64,000 bases of DNA, from the NCBI GenBank assembly GCA_022432975.1, contig CM039516.1, positions 28,474,051-28,538,050 on the forward strand. Reading direction: 5' to 3'. Numbering within the stretch: the stretch's first letter is position 1; each line of letters begins with the position of its first letter. Shown in pieces: positions 1 through 12,500 of this stretch. The notes under the pieces are model-generated. The model saw only the letters and a program-made list of their open reading frames with translations. It did not search any database and was not told the origin of the DNA. Both the position numbers and the translations under genes were made by a program. This DNA is from Begonia masoniana (lineage: Eukaryota; Streptophyta; Magnoliopsida; Cucurbitales; Begoniaceae).

Positions 1-1480
1 AAGTTAAACATTGCAGGTGAAATGGATAACTTAGGTTCTAACCGCAAGTCTTGTAACAGTCAACCTCATTAGCTTGATACGTTCAGTTCTTTTGGAACAA
101 ATTGATTGAAGTGAACTTTCTTATATTTCATCAAACGCATTACTAAGGCTTAATTACGCGTCCATGAAAGTTATTGGGTCCTCAGTACACGTCGTTCTCA
201 TCACTTCAAGTTAAACCATGAAGGTGAAATGGATAACTTAGGTTCTAACCACAAGTCATGTAACAGTCAACCTCATTTGCTTGATATGTTCAGTTCTATT
301 GGAAAAAATCGATGAAAGTGAACTTTCTTATATTTCATCAAACGCATTAATAAGGCATAATTACGCGTCCATGAAGGTTATTATGTCCTCAGTACACGTC
401 GTTCTCATCACTTCAAGTTAAAAATTGAAGGTGAAATGGATAAATTAGGTTCTAACAACAAGTCATGTAACAGTCAACCTCATTTGCTTGATACGTTCAG
501 TTCATTTGGAAAAAATCGATTGAAGTGAACTTTCTTATACTTCATCAAACGCATTACTAAGGCTTAATTACGCGTCCATGAAGGTTATTGGGTCCACAGT
601 ACACGTCGTTCTCATCACTTCAAGTTAAACCTTGAAGGTGAAATGGATAACTTAGGTGCTAACCACAAGTCATGTAACAGTCAACCTCATTTGCTTGATA
701 CGTTTAGTGCTTTTGGAGCAAATCGATTGAAGTGAACTTTCTTATACTTCATCAAACTTATTACTTAGGCATAATTAGGCATCCATGAAGGTTATTATGT
801 CCTCAGTACACGTCGTTCTCATTACTTCAAGTTAAACCTTGATGGTGAAATGGATAACTTAGGTTCTAACCGCAAGTCTTGTAACAGTCAACCCATTAGC
901 TTGATACGTTCAGCTCTTTTGGAACAAATCGATTGAAGTGAACTTTCTTATACTTTATCAAACACATTACTAGGCTTACTTACGCGTCCTTGAAGGTTAT
1001 TTGGTCCACAGTACACGTCGTTCTTATCACTTCAAGTTAAACCTTGAAGGTGAAATGGATAACTTAGTTTCTAACCACAAGTCATGTAACAGTCAACCTC
1101 ATTAGCTTGATACGTTCAGTGCTTATGGAGCAAATCGATTGATGTGAACTTTCTTATACTTCATCAAACGCATTAATAAGGCATAATTACGCGTCCATGA
1201 AGGTTATTATGTCCTCAGTACACGTCCTTCTCATCACTTCAAGTTAAACATTGAAGGTGAAATGGATAACTTAAGTTCTAACCACAAGTCATGTAACAGT
1301 CAACCTCATTAGCTTGATACGTTCAGTTCTTTTGGAACAAATCGATTGAAATGAACTTTATTATACTTTATCAAACACATTACTAAGGCTTAATTACACG
1401 TCCATGAAAGTTATTGGGTCCTCAGTACACGTCATTCTCATCACTTCAAGTTAAACCTTTAAGGTGAAATGGATAACTTA
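1..1480 (+). repeat. 207-bp satellite array, forward orientation (left block)
   Basis: The phrase aagttaaac recurs at 1, 208, 415 and 622, giving a 207-bp period; about 7 monomers fit. The consensus reads aagttaaaccttgaaggtg ... aatggataacttagg ... ttttggaacaaatcgattg ... ttaattacgcgtccatgaa ... cacgtcgttctcatcacttc. Monomers differ by scattered substitutions and stay in register. Each contains a dyad (CTTCAAG/CTTGAAG arms around a 6-base loop), the self-complementary AATCGATT and an ACGCGT. The array stops at ggataactta, exactly where a TG-starting LTR begins. Reading frames across it are accidental. I do not recognise the satellite as a named family. Confidence 0.97.
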
Positions 1481-2553
1481 TGATCTATTAGAAGATAATG
1501 GAGGTCCAGCAAACAAAGCTTTACATGGTTTAGTCGCGAAAACCCAAGAAAAAGTGTCATCACAACAGAAGCAAAAGGCTATAAAAATTAAGAGCTTTGT
1601 AGCATGGAAGCGGGCCCCATGAAATTGGCAAAATAAGACCCACAAGGCACGGAGTTGGGCTCCACAAATACCAATGGATTGGAGAGAGAAGGGTAAATAT
1701 CCACACAAACTACAAAGAGATAAAGATTCACGTGGGTTGGAAAGATATAAAAATCCACATGACTTGGTTTATGATGTGATCCAAGTTCAGACCAAGTCAA
1801 AGCCCAAGAATAAGGATCAAATTGAAGATACGGTGGGCCTAATGACAAGAGCAAGAAGCCAAAGATTATTGGAAGATCTTTTGAAGAAAAGGTGCGATGC
1901 ACATGCACATGTAAGAATTAAAAACACATGCGCCATGCACATGCACTTGTAGGAATTGAAGAGGACATGCGCCAAGCACATGCATATACGAGGAATTAAA
2001 AAGTCATATGCAAAGCACATGCAAATCTCGTAGGAAAAGTTCTTATCTGACCGAATCTACTCAAATCAATTCAAATCATGTTCAAACGTAGTTTAAACAT
2101 GAGATGACATCTGATCATGCAAAGGATCTTTATCTCATGATTTTATTAGTTATTTTATCTTTATTTTCATTTTTTATTATTATTTAATTTAATTTTGATG
2201 TGTAGCCTATTTAATGACAAACTATTTGATTTAAAAAAAGAACAAGTTTGAATTAAAAATAGAGTGTTTTTTTAGAGATGATTTCTCTTTAGTTTTTTGC
2301 GAATAACAACGATCTTCTTTAAGTCATGATTGAAGAATCTCGTTTGGTCTGGGTCAAGCTCCTGTTTTGATAGCTTCGGTTCAGCCAACAAGTATGGCTT
2401 GGGTCAAGCTCCTGTTTTGATAACTAGGGTTCCATCGAATTCTTCGATTGGGGTCGTAGTTCCATACTTTGTTCTTGAATCAAAAATGCATTCCTTTCAA
2501 TTATTCCGCGTTGTTGTCGGGTCCCAGGTCCTTTCGATCCGAGGTTCACATCA
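1481..2553 (+). repeat. 5' LTR of the left CRM-like fragment
   Basis: It begins tgatctatta at the satellite junction and ends ttcacatca two bases before the primer-binding site. From 1772 the sequence (tgatgtgatccaagttcag) is clearly related to the start of the LTRs at 39689 and 43612, so the first ~290 bp are either extra U3 or a second LTR remnant. The frame through 1772-1895 encodes a GLMTRARS tail like the other LTRs here. There is a 50-bp-spaced direct repeat of gggtcaagctcctgttttg at 2351 and 2401. Confidence 0.7.
1893..2036 (+). repeat. Imperfect 36-41-bp minisatellite inside the LTR
   Basis: About 3.5 copies of a unit of the form gcgccaagcacatgcat followed by a-rich gaattaaaa, with unit lengths near 36, 39 and 41 bp. 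It is rich in overlapping ACATGC/GCATGT words. No similar repeat is seen in the other LTRs in the window. Confidence 0.65.
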
Positions 2554-2555
2554 GT

Positions 2556-2568
2556 TGGTATCAGAGAT
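2556..2568 (+). other. Primer-binding site (initiator tRNA-Met type)
   Basis: TGGTATCAGAG begins two bases after the LTR end (CATCA, 2553). This is the usual plant Ty3/gypsy initiator-Met primer site; the last bases (attc) diverge from the full 12-mer. Confidence 0.8.
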
Positions 2569-2569
2569 T

Positions 2570-3342
2570 CGGCTCCTTGATTCAAGAAGCTATCTTTAAT
2601 TTTTATTGTCAATCTTTTCTTCATCATATTCTATTCGTCATACTAGTCAAAAAAAAAAAACACAAAAGAATTCATTTTTTTTCATTCTTATTATCAAAAT
2701 TTAAATTTTTATTATTGATTCTTTTTTTTTTCTCGTGAATTTGTCATCTTTTGCAAATTTCGACAAAGATCAAAAAAATATTTGTCAAAAGTCAAAAAAA
2801 AAACAGTGGTGAAAAGTCAAAAAAAAAAATCAAAATTTTGTTATAGAGATTTCGAAAATTCTATCCTTTTAAATTCTTAAATTCGTAGATAATTGTTCTT
2901 TTGAAAATTCAAATCGTTGAATCTTCATTTAGAATATTGTCTTTATCAAAATTTATTCTTTGAAAGTTCAAATTGTTGAATCTTCATTTGAAATATTGTC
3001 TTCGTCCAAAATTTTGTCTTATTTCAATTGTACCCTTGATTTAGCCATATTTACAAGTTTGAACTTTTAAACTTTAAAGTTTGATTTTTTATAGTTTGGA
3101 TTGTTGAATATTTACCATCGATCAAGTTTCTTACGTAAAGAACTAGAAGGGAGATCTAGAGGTAAAAGGTAAGAGAGTGAGACTATTATAGAAAAATCCT
3201 TAATTTTTGAGCGAAACATGAGTGGAGTGACATCCATCGAGAGCAAACACGTGAGGGAGAGGTAAGGTCCATTACTTGATTATTTTTCCTTTACTTCTAA
3301 CTATTTTCTTTTATTTTTTTATTGTGGTCGAAAAAGAAAATC
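2570..3342 (+). other. Untranslated leader of the left element
   Basis: AT-rich non-coding leader between PBS and gag, with A and T homopolymers (for example around 2650-2830) and two copies of an attcttaaattcgtagat/ttgttgaatcttcattt-type phrase (2870-3000). At about 3249-3270 it contains aacacgtgagggagaggta, a phrase shared with the leaders of the two other CRM-like elements here (39520-39540 reverse, 41147 and 41443 forward). No gene is seen. Confidence 0.7.
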
Positions 3343-3850
3343 ATGAGTGGAGAACAAAACGAGGTTGACTTAACGTTGTTCATGAAAGCCATGCTAAAAA
3401 ATTTCAAGGCTTTAAATACGAGGATGGACCGATTGGAATCTCCATCCCCTAGTCATATGCGGCGAAGAAAGGATTTTGATGTAGAATTCAAAGAGTATAA
3501 TGGATATTATGAAAGGGAAAGAAATGATAGGTCGTACCGAGGAGATGGTGATCTAAGTAACATCAAGGCAAATATCCCTTCTTTCCAAGGAAAAAGTGAT
3601 CCCGAGGTGTATTTGGAATGGGAAAGAAAGGTGGACCTATTGTTTGAATACCAAAACTACACGGATGAGAAAACACGTAAATTGGGGACAATGAAGTTCA
3701 CGGACAATGCTAACAATTGGTGGGATGAACTAGTAAAGTACCGAAGAAGGTATGGCGAGTGACAAGTTAAAACATGGAAGGACATGAAGGCACTCATGCG
3801 AAAAAGATTTGTTCCATAACAGTATTATAGAGATTTGTGTCGAAAACTCC
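3343..3850 (+). pseudogene. gag: gag fragment, CRM-like, truncated and with stops
   Basis: The capsid-domain gag of a Ty3/gypsy element, which would form the particle that packages element RNA. I chose ATG 3343 because it opens MSGEQN, matching the MSGNQS start of the gag at 39464 and MSDAED at 41519. Residues ~85-140 carry the family signature FQGKSDPEVYLEWERKV and, further on, NNWWDEL. The frame meets TGA right after RRRYGE (3760-3762), where a CGA-to-TGA change is plausible. Recognisable gag similarity (LMRKRFVP, YYRDL) continues past it, through a second stop, to the satellite junction. The CCHC zinc knuckle and everything after it are gone. It cannot make a working product. Confidence 0.85.
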
Positions 3851-6800
3851 AGAACCTATGTTATCCATTTCACCTTCAAGATTTAACTTGAAGTGATGAG
3901 AACGACGTGTACTTAAGACCCAATAACGTTCATGGACGCGAATATAAGACTTAGAAATGCGGTTGATGAAGTATAAGAAAGTTCACTTCAATCGATTTGT
4001 TCCAAAAGAACTGAACGTATCAAGCAAATGAGGTTGACTGTTACATGACTTGTGGTTAGAACATAAGTTATCCATTTCACCTTCAAGGTTTAACTTGAAG
4101 TGATGAGAACGACGTATACTAAGGACTCAATAACCATCATGGACGTGTAATTAAGCCTTATTAATTCGTTTGATAAAGTATAAGAAAGTTCACTTCAATC
4201 GATTTGTTCCAAAAAAATTAAACGTATCAAGCAAATGAGGTTGACTGTTACATGACTTGTGGATAGAACATAAGTTATCCATTTCACATTCAAGATTTAA
4301 ATTGAAGTGATGAGAACGACGTTTACTAAGGACTCAATAACCTTCATGGACGCGTAATTAAGACTTATTAATTTGTTTGATGAAGTATAAGAAATTTCAC
4401 TTCAATCGATTTGTTCCAAAAGAGCTGAACGTATCAAGCAAATGAGGTTGACTGTTACATGACTTGTGGTTAGAACCTAAGTTATCCATTTCACCTTCAA
4501 GGTTTAACCTGAAATGATGAGAACGACGTGTACTGACGACCCAATAACCTTTCTGGACGCGTAATTAAGTCTTAGTAATGCGTTTGATGAAGTATAAGAA
4601 AGTTCACTTCAATCGATTTGTTCCAAAAGAACTGAACAGATTAAGCAAATGAGGTTCCTTGTTACATGACTTGTGATAAGAACCTAAGTTATCCATTTCA
4701 CCTTCATGTTTTAACTTGAAGTGATGAAAATGACGTGTACTGAGGACCCAATAGCCTTCATGGACGCGTAATTAAGCCTTAGTAATGCGTTTGATGAAGT
4801 ATAAGAAAGTTCACTACAATTGATTTGTTCCAAAAGAACTGAACGTATCAAGCAAATTAGGTTGACTGTTACATGACTTATGGTTAGAACCAAAGTTATC
4901 CATTTCACCTTCAAGGTTTAACTTGAAGTGATGAGAACGACGTGTCTAGAAGGCCAAATAACCTTCCTGGATGGGTAATTAAGCCTTGGTAATGCGTTTG
5001 ATTAAGTATAAGAAAGTTCACTTCAATCGATTTGTTCCAAAAGAACTGAACGTATTAAGCAAATGAGTTTCCTTGTTACATGACTTGTTGTTAGAACCTA
5101 ATATATCCATTTCACCTTCAAGGTTTAACTTGAAGTGATAAAAACGACGTGTACTGAGGACCCAATAAACTTCATGGACGCGTAATTAAGCCTCAAAATT
5201 GCGTTTGATGAAGTATAAGAAAGTTCACTTCAATCGATTTGTTCCAAAAGAACTGAACGTATTAAGCAAATGAGGTTGACTGTTACATGACTTGTGGTTA
5301 GAACCTTAGTTATCCATTTCACCTTCAAGGTTTAACTTAAAGTGATGAGAACGACGTGTACTGAGGACCTAATAACCTTCATAGACACATAATTAAGCCT
5401 TATTAATGCGTTTGATAAAGTATAAGAAAGTTTACTTCAATCGATTTGTTCCAAAAGAACTGAACGTATCAAGCAAATGAGGTTGACTGTTACATGACTT
5501 GTTGTTAGAACCTATGTGATCCATTTCACCTTCAAGGTTTAACTTAAAGTGATGAGAACGACGTGTACTGAGGACTCAATAACTTTCATGGACGCGTCAT
5601 TAAGCCTTATAAATGCATTTGATGAAGTATAAGAAAGTTCACTTCAATTGATTTGTTCCAAAAGAACTGAACGTATCAAGCAAATGAGGTGGACTGTTAC
5701 ATGACTTGTGGTTAGAACCTAAGTTATCCATTTCATCTTCAAGGTTTAACTTAAAGTGATAAGAACGACGTGTACTGAGGACCAGAAATGCGATTGATGA
5801 AGTATAAGAAAGTTCATTTCAATCGATTTGTTCCAAAAGAACTGAACGTATCAAGCAAATGAGGTAGACTGTTACATTACTTGTAGTTAGAACCTATGTT
5901 ATCCATTTCACTTTTAAGGTTTAACTTGAAGTGATGAGAACGACGTGTACTAAGGACCCAATAACCATCATGGACGCGTAATTAAGCCTTAGTAATGCGT
6001 TTGATGAAGTATAAGAAAGTTCACTTCAATCGATTTGTTCAAAAAGAACTGAATGTATAAAGCAAAAGAGGTTGACTGTTACATGACTTGTGGTTAAAAC
6101 CTATGTTATCCATTTCACCATCAAGGTTTAACTTGAAGTGATGAGAACAGCTTGTACTGAGGACCCAATAACAATCACGGACGCGTACTTAAGCTTTAGT
6201 AATGCGTTTGATGAAAGTTCACTTGAATCGATTTGTTCCAAAAGAACAGAATGTATCAAGCAAATAAGGTTGACTGTTACATGACTTGTGGTTAGAACAT
6301 AAGTTATCCATTTCACCTTCAAGGTTTGACTTGAAGTGATGAGAACGACGTGTACTGAGCACCCAATAACCTTCATGGACACGAAATTAAGGACTTAGAA
6401 ATTCGTTTTATGAACTATAAGAAAGTTCACGTCAATCGTTTTGTTCCAAAAGAACTGAACGTATCAAGCAAATGAGTTTGACTGTTACATGAGTTGTGGT
6501 TAGAACCTATGTTATCCATTTCACCTTCAAGGTTTAACTTGAAGTGATGAGAACGACGGGTACTGATGACCCAATTGCCTTCATGGACGCTTAATTAAGC
6601 CTTAATAATGCGTTTGAAGAAGTATAAGAATGTTCACTTCAATTGACTTGTTCCAAAAGAACTGAACGTATCAAGAAAATAATGTTGACTGTTACATGAC
6701 TTGTGATTAGAACATAAGTTATCCATTTCACATTCAATCTTTAACTTGAAGTGATGAGAACGACGTGTACTGAGGACTCAATAACCTTCATGGACGCGTA

Positions 6801-8164
6801 AATAAGCCTTATAAATGCGTTTGATGAAGTATAAGAAAGTTCACTTCAATCGATTTGTTCTAAAAGAACTAAACGTATAGAGGAAATGAGGTTGACTGTT
6901 AAATTACTTGTGGTTAGAACTTAAGTTATTTATTTCACCTTCAAGGTTTAACTTCAAGACATAAGAACGACGTGTACTGAGGACCCAATAGCCTTCATGG
7001 ACGCGTAATTAAGCCTTAGTAATGCGTTTGATGAATTATGAGAAAGTTCACTTCAATTGATTTGTTCTAAAAGAACTTAACGTATCAAGCAAATGAGGTT
7101 GACTGTTACATGACTTGTGGTTAGAAGCTTAGTTATTCATTTAACCTTCAAGGTTTAACTTGAAGTGATGAGAACGACTTGTAGTGAGGACGTAATAACC
7201 TTCATGGACGCGTAATTAAGACTTACAAATGCGTTTGATGAAGTATAAGAAAGTTCACTTCAATCGATTTGTTCCAAAAAAACTGAACGTATCAAGCAAA
7301 TGAGGTTGACTGTTATATGACTTATGGTTAGAACCTAAGTTATCCATTTCACCTTCAAGGTTTAAATGGAAGTGATGAGAAAACGACGTGTACTGATGAT
7401 CCAATAACCTTCCTAGACGCGTAATTAAAACTTAGTAATGCGTTTGATGAAGCAAAAGAAAGTTCACTTCAATCGATTTGTTCCAAAAGAACTAAACGTA
7501 TCAAGCAAATGAGGTTGACAGTTACATGACTTGTGGTTCGAACCTATGTTATCCATTTTACCATCAAGGTTAAACATGAAGTGATGAGAACAGCGTGTAC
7601 TGAGGACCCTATAACAATCATGGATGCGTAATTAAGCTTTAGTAATGCGTTTGACGAAGTATAAGAAAGTTCACTTCAATCCATTTGTTCCAAAAGAACT
7701 TTACGTATCAAGCAACTAAGGTTGACTGTTACATGACTTGTGGTTAGAACCTAAGTTGTCCATTTAACCATCAAGGTTTAACTTGAAGTGATGAGAACGA
7801 CATGTACTGAGGACCTAATAACCTTCATGGACGCAAAATTAAGACTTAGAAATTCGTTTGATGAAGTATAAGAAAGTTCACTTCAATCGTTTTGTTCCAA
7901 AAGAACTGAACGTATCAAGCTAATGAGGTTTACTGTTACATGACTTGTGGTTAGAACCTAAGTTATCCATTTGAACTTCAAGGTTTAACTTGAAGTGATG
8001 AGAACGACGTGTACTGAGGACCCAATAACCTTCATGGACGCGTTATTAAGCCTTGTAATGTGTTTGATGAAGTATAAGAAAGTTCACTTCAATCGATTTG
8101 TTCCAAAAGAACTGAACGTATCAAGCTAATAAGGTTGACTATTACATGACTTGTGGTTAGAACA

Positions 8165-11100
8165 AAAATTATCCATTTCACCTTCAAGGTTTAACTTGAA
8201 GTGATGAGAACAACGTGTACTGAGGACCCAATAACCTTCTTGGACGCGTAATGAAGACTTAGTAATGCGTTTGATGAAGTATAAGAAAGTTCACATCAAT
8301 CGATTTCTTCCAAAAGAACTGAACGTATCTAGGAAATGAGGTTGACTGTTACATGACTTGTGGTTAGAACCTAAGTTATCCATTTCAACTTCAAGGTGTA
8401 ACTTGAAAAGATGAGAACGACATGTACAGAGGACGTAATAAACTTCATGGACACGTAATTATGCCTTAGAAATGCATTTGATGAAGTATAAGACAGTTCA
8501 CTTCAATCGATTTGTTTTAAAAGAACTGAACGTATCAAGCAAATGAGGTTGACTGTTACATGACTTGCGGTTAGTACCTAAGATATCCATTTCACCTTCA
8601 AGGTTTAACGGGAAGTGATGAGAACGACATGTACTGATGACCAAATAGCCTTCATTGACGCGAAATTAAGCCTTAGTAATGCGTTTGATGAAGTATAAGA
8701 AAGTTCACTTCAATCGATTTGTTCTAAAAGAACTGAACCTATCAAGCAAATGAGGTTGACTGCTACATTACTTGTGGTTAGAACCTAAGTTATCCATTTT
8801 ACCTCCAAGGTTTAACTTGAAAACATGAGAACGACGTGTACTGAAGGCCCAATAGCCATCATGGACGCGTAATTAAGCCTTAGTAATGCGTTTGATTAAG
8901 TATAAGAAAGTTCAGTTCAATCGATTTGTTCCAAAAAAACTGAACGTATCAAGCAAATGAGGTTGCCTGTTACATGATTTGTGGTTAGAACCTAAGTTAT
9001 CCATTTCACCTTCAAGGTTTAACTTGAAGTGATGAGAACGACATGTACTGAGGACGTAATAACCTTCATGAACGCGTAATTAAACCTTAGAAGTATGTTT
9101 GATTAAGTATAAGAAATTTTATTTTAATCGATTTGTTCCAAAAGAACTGAACGTATCAAGCAAATGAGGTTGACTGTTACATGACTTGTAGTTAGAACCT
9201 AAGTTATCCATTTCACCTTCAAGGTTTAACTGGAAGTGATGAGAACGACGTGTACTGACGACCCAATAACCTTCCTGGATGCGTAATTAAGACTTAGTAA
9301 TGCGTTTGATGAAGCATAAGAAAGTTAACTTCAATCAATTTGTTCTAAAAGAACTGAACTTATCAAGCAAATGAGGTTGACTGTTACATGACTTGTGGTT
9401 AGAACCTATGTTATCCATTTCACCTTCAAGTTTTAACTTGAAGTGATGAGAACGACGTGTGCTGAGGACCCAATAACAATCACGGACGCATAATTAAGCC
9501 TTAGTAATGCGTTTGATGAAGTATAAGAAAGTTCATTTCATTCGATTTGTTCCAAAAGAACTGAACGTATCAAGCAAATGAAGTTGACTGTTACATGACT
9601 TGTGGTTAGAAACTAAGTTATCCATTTCACCTTTATGGTTTAACTTGAAGTGATGAGAACGACGTGTACTGACGACCTAATAACCTTCCTGGATGCGTAA
9701 TTAAGAGTTAGTAATGTGTTTGATGAAGTATAAGAAAGTTCACTTCAATCGATTTATTCCAAACGAATTAAACGTATCTAGTAAATGAGGTTGACTTTTA
9801 CATGACTTGTGGTTAGAACCTAAGTTATCCATTTCAACTTCAAGGTTTAAGTTGAAGTGATGAGAACGACATGTACGGCGGACGTAATAAACTTCATGTA
9901 CGCGTAATTAAGCCTTAGAAATGCGTTTGATGAAGTATAAGAAAGTTCACTTCAATCGATTTGTTCCAAAAGAACTGAACGTATCAACCAAATGAGGTTT
10001 ACTGTTACATGACTTGTGGTTAGAACCTAAGTTATCCATTTCACCTTCAAGGTTTAACTTGAAGTGATGAGAACGACGTGTACTGAGGACCCAATAACCT
10101 TCCTGGACGCGTAATGAAAACATAGTAATGCGTTTGATGAAGTATAAGAAAGTTCACTTCAATCGATTTATTCCAAAAGAACTGAACGTATCTAGCAAAT
10201 GAGGTTGACTTTTACATAACTTGTGGTTAGATTCTAAGTTATCCATTTCAACTTCAAGGTTTAACTTGAAGTGATGAGAACGACATGTACAGCGGACGTA
10301 ATAAACTTCATGCACGCGTAATTAAGCCTTAGAAATGCGTTTGATGAAGTATAAGAAAGTTCACTTCAATCGATTTGTTCCTAAAGAACTGAACGTATCA
10401 AGCAAATGAGGTTTACTGTTACATGACTTGTGGTTAGAACCTAAGTTATCCATTTCACCTTCAAGGTTTAACTTGAAGTGATGAGAACAACGTGTAATGA
10501 GGACCCAATAACCTTCTTGGACGCGTAATGAAGACTTAGTAATGCGTTTGATGATGTATAAGAAAGTTCACATCAATCGATTTCTTCCAAAAGAACTGAA
10601 CGTATCTAGGAAATGAGGTTGACTGTTACATGACTTGTGGTTAGAACCTAAGTTATCCATTTCAACTTCAAGGTGTAACTTGAAGTGATGAGAACGACAT
10701 GTACAGAGGACGTAATAAACTTCATGGACACGTAATTATGCCTTAGAAATGCATTTGATGAAGTATAAGACAGTTCACTTCAATCGATTTGTTTTAAAAG
10801 AACTGAACGTATCAAGCAAATGAGGTTGACTGTTACATGACTTGCGGTTAGTACCTAAATTATCCATTTCACCTTCAAGGTTTAACGGGAAGTGATGAGA
10901 ACGACATGTACTGATGACCAAATAGCCTTCATTGACGCGAAATTAAGCCTTAGTAATGTGTTTGATGAAGTATAAGAAAGTTCACTTCAATCGATTTGTT
11001 CTAAAAGATATGAACGTATCAAGCAAATGAGGTTGACTGCTACATTACTTGTGGTTAGAACCTAAGTTATCCATTTTACCTCCAAGGTTTAACTTGAAAA

Positions 11101-12500
11101 CATGAGAACGACGTGTACTGAAGGCCCAATAGCCATCATGGACGCGTAATTAAGCCTTAGTAATGCGTTTGATTAAGTATAAGAAAGTTCATTTCAATCG
11201 ATTTGTTCCAAAAAAACTGAACGTATCAAGCAAATGAGGTTGCCTGTTACATGATTTGTGGTTAGAACCTAAGTTATCCATTTCACCTTCAAGGTTTAAC
11301 TTGAAGTGATGAGAACGACATGTACTGAGGACGTAATAACCTTCATGAACGCGTAATTAAACCTTAGAAGTATGTTTGATTAAGTATAAGAAATTTTACT
11401 TTAATCGATTTGTTCCGAAAGAACTGAACGAATCATGCAAATGAGGTTTACTGTTACATGACTTGTAGTTAGAACCTAAGTTATCCATTTCACCTTCAAG
11501 GTTTAACTGGAAGTGATGAGAACGACGTGTACTGACGACCCAATAACCTTCCTGGATGCGTAATTAAGACTTAGTAATGCGTTTGATGAAGCATAAGAAA
11601 GTTAACTTCAATCAATTTGTTCTAAAAGAACTGAACTTATCAAGCAAATGAGGTTGACTGTTACATGACTTGTGGTTAGAACCTATGTTATCTATTTCAC
11701 CTTCAAGTTTTAACTTGAAGTGATGAGAACGACGTGTGCTGAGGACCCAATAACAATCACGGACGCATAATTAAGCCTTAGTAATGCGTTTGATGAAGTA
11801 TAAGAAAGTTCATTTCATTCGATTTGTTCCAAAAGAACTGAACGTATCAAGCAAATGAAGTTGACTGTTACATGACTTGTGGTTAGAACCTAAGATATCC
11901 ATTTCACCTTTATGGTTTAACTTGAAGTGATGAGAACGACGTGTACTGACGACCTAATAACCTTCCTGGATGCGTAATTAAGAGTTAGTAATGTGTTTGA
12001 TGAAGTATAAGAAAGTTCACTTCAATCGATTTATTCCAAAAGAACTAAACGTATCTAGTAAATGAGGTTGACTTTTACATGACTTGTGGTTAGAACCTAA
12101 GTTATCCATTTCACCTTCAAGGTTTAAGTTGAAGTGATGAGAACGACATGTACGGCGGACGTAATAAACTTCATGCACGCGTAATTAAGCCTTAGAAATG
12201 CGTTTGATGAAGTATAAGAAAGTTCACTTCAATCGATTTGTTCCAAAAGAACTGAACGTATCAAGCAAATGAGGTTTACTGTTACATGACTTGTGGTTAG
12301 AACCTAAGTTATCCATTTCACCTTCAAGGTTTAACTTGAAGTGATGAGAACGACGTGTACTGAGGACCCAATAACCTTCCTGGACGCGTAATAAAAACAT
12401 AGTAATGCGTTTGATAAAGTATAAGAAAGTTCACTTCAATCGATTTGTTCCAAAAGAACTGAACGTATCTAGCAAATGAGGTTGACTGTTACATGACTTG
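8165..12500 (-). repeat. Duplicated 11-monomer higher-order repeat (2277 bp x 2)
   Basis: Rare variants recur at a fixed offset of 2277 bp (11 x 207). The caacgtgta(c/a) variant is at 8211 and 10488, and the gttgaagtga variant at 9851 and 12128. The same order of variants between them (ttgttttaaaag, gacggga-type and gtgtgctgagg monomers) supports duplication of a whole 11-mer block, roughly 8165-10441 and 10442-12500. Confidence 0.85.

Larger units (their letters stand above)
1481..3850 (+). mobile_element. 5' part of a CRM-like Ty3/gypsy element, 3' end lost
   Basis: A TGAT-starting LTR abuts the satellite at 1481 and ends in CATCA at 2553. It is followed by a tRNA-Met-type primer-binding site, a ~780-bp AT-rich leader and the start of gag. 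The element then breaks inside gag and joins satellite in the opposite orientation at about 3851. Pol and the 3' LTR are absent from the window. Gag and LTR sequence resemble the elements at 34265-45523 and 39689-44281, so they belong to one related group. TGAT...ATCA ends and a protein tail encoded in the LTR are what I recall of the centromeric CRM chromoviruses; the clade is an inference. Confidence 0.85.

Noticed and set aside
1893..2036. Host gene exon with His/Met/Ala-rich peptide (1674-1952)
   Set aside because: The frame is the LTR-encoded tail followed by a minisatellite; the repeat explains the odd composition.
4711..4914. Open frames inside satellite (also 6128-6382, 17070-17308, 24472-24672, 46420-46665, 51667-51852, 53795-54061)
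   Set aside because: They are read-through of the same monomer in one phase, broken in neighbouring monomers, with no family signature.
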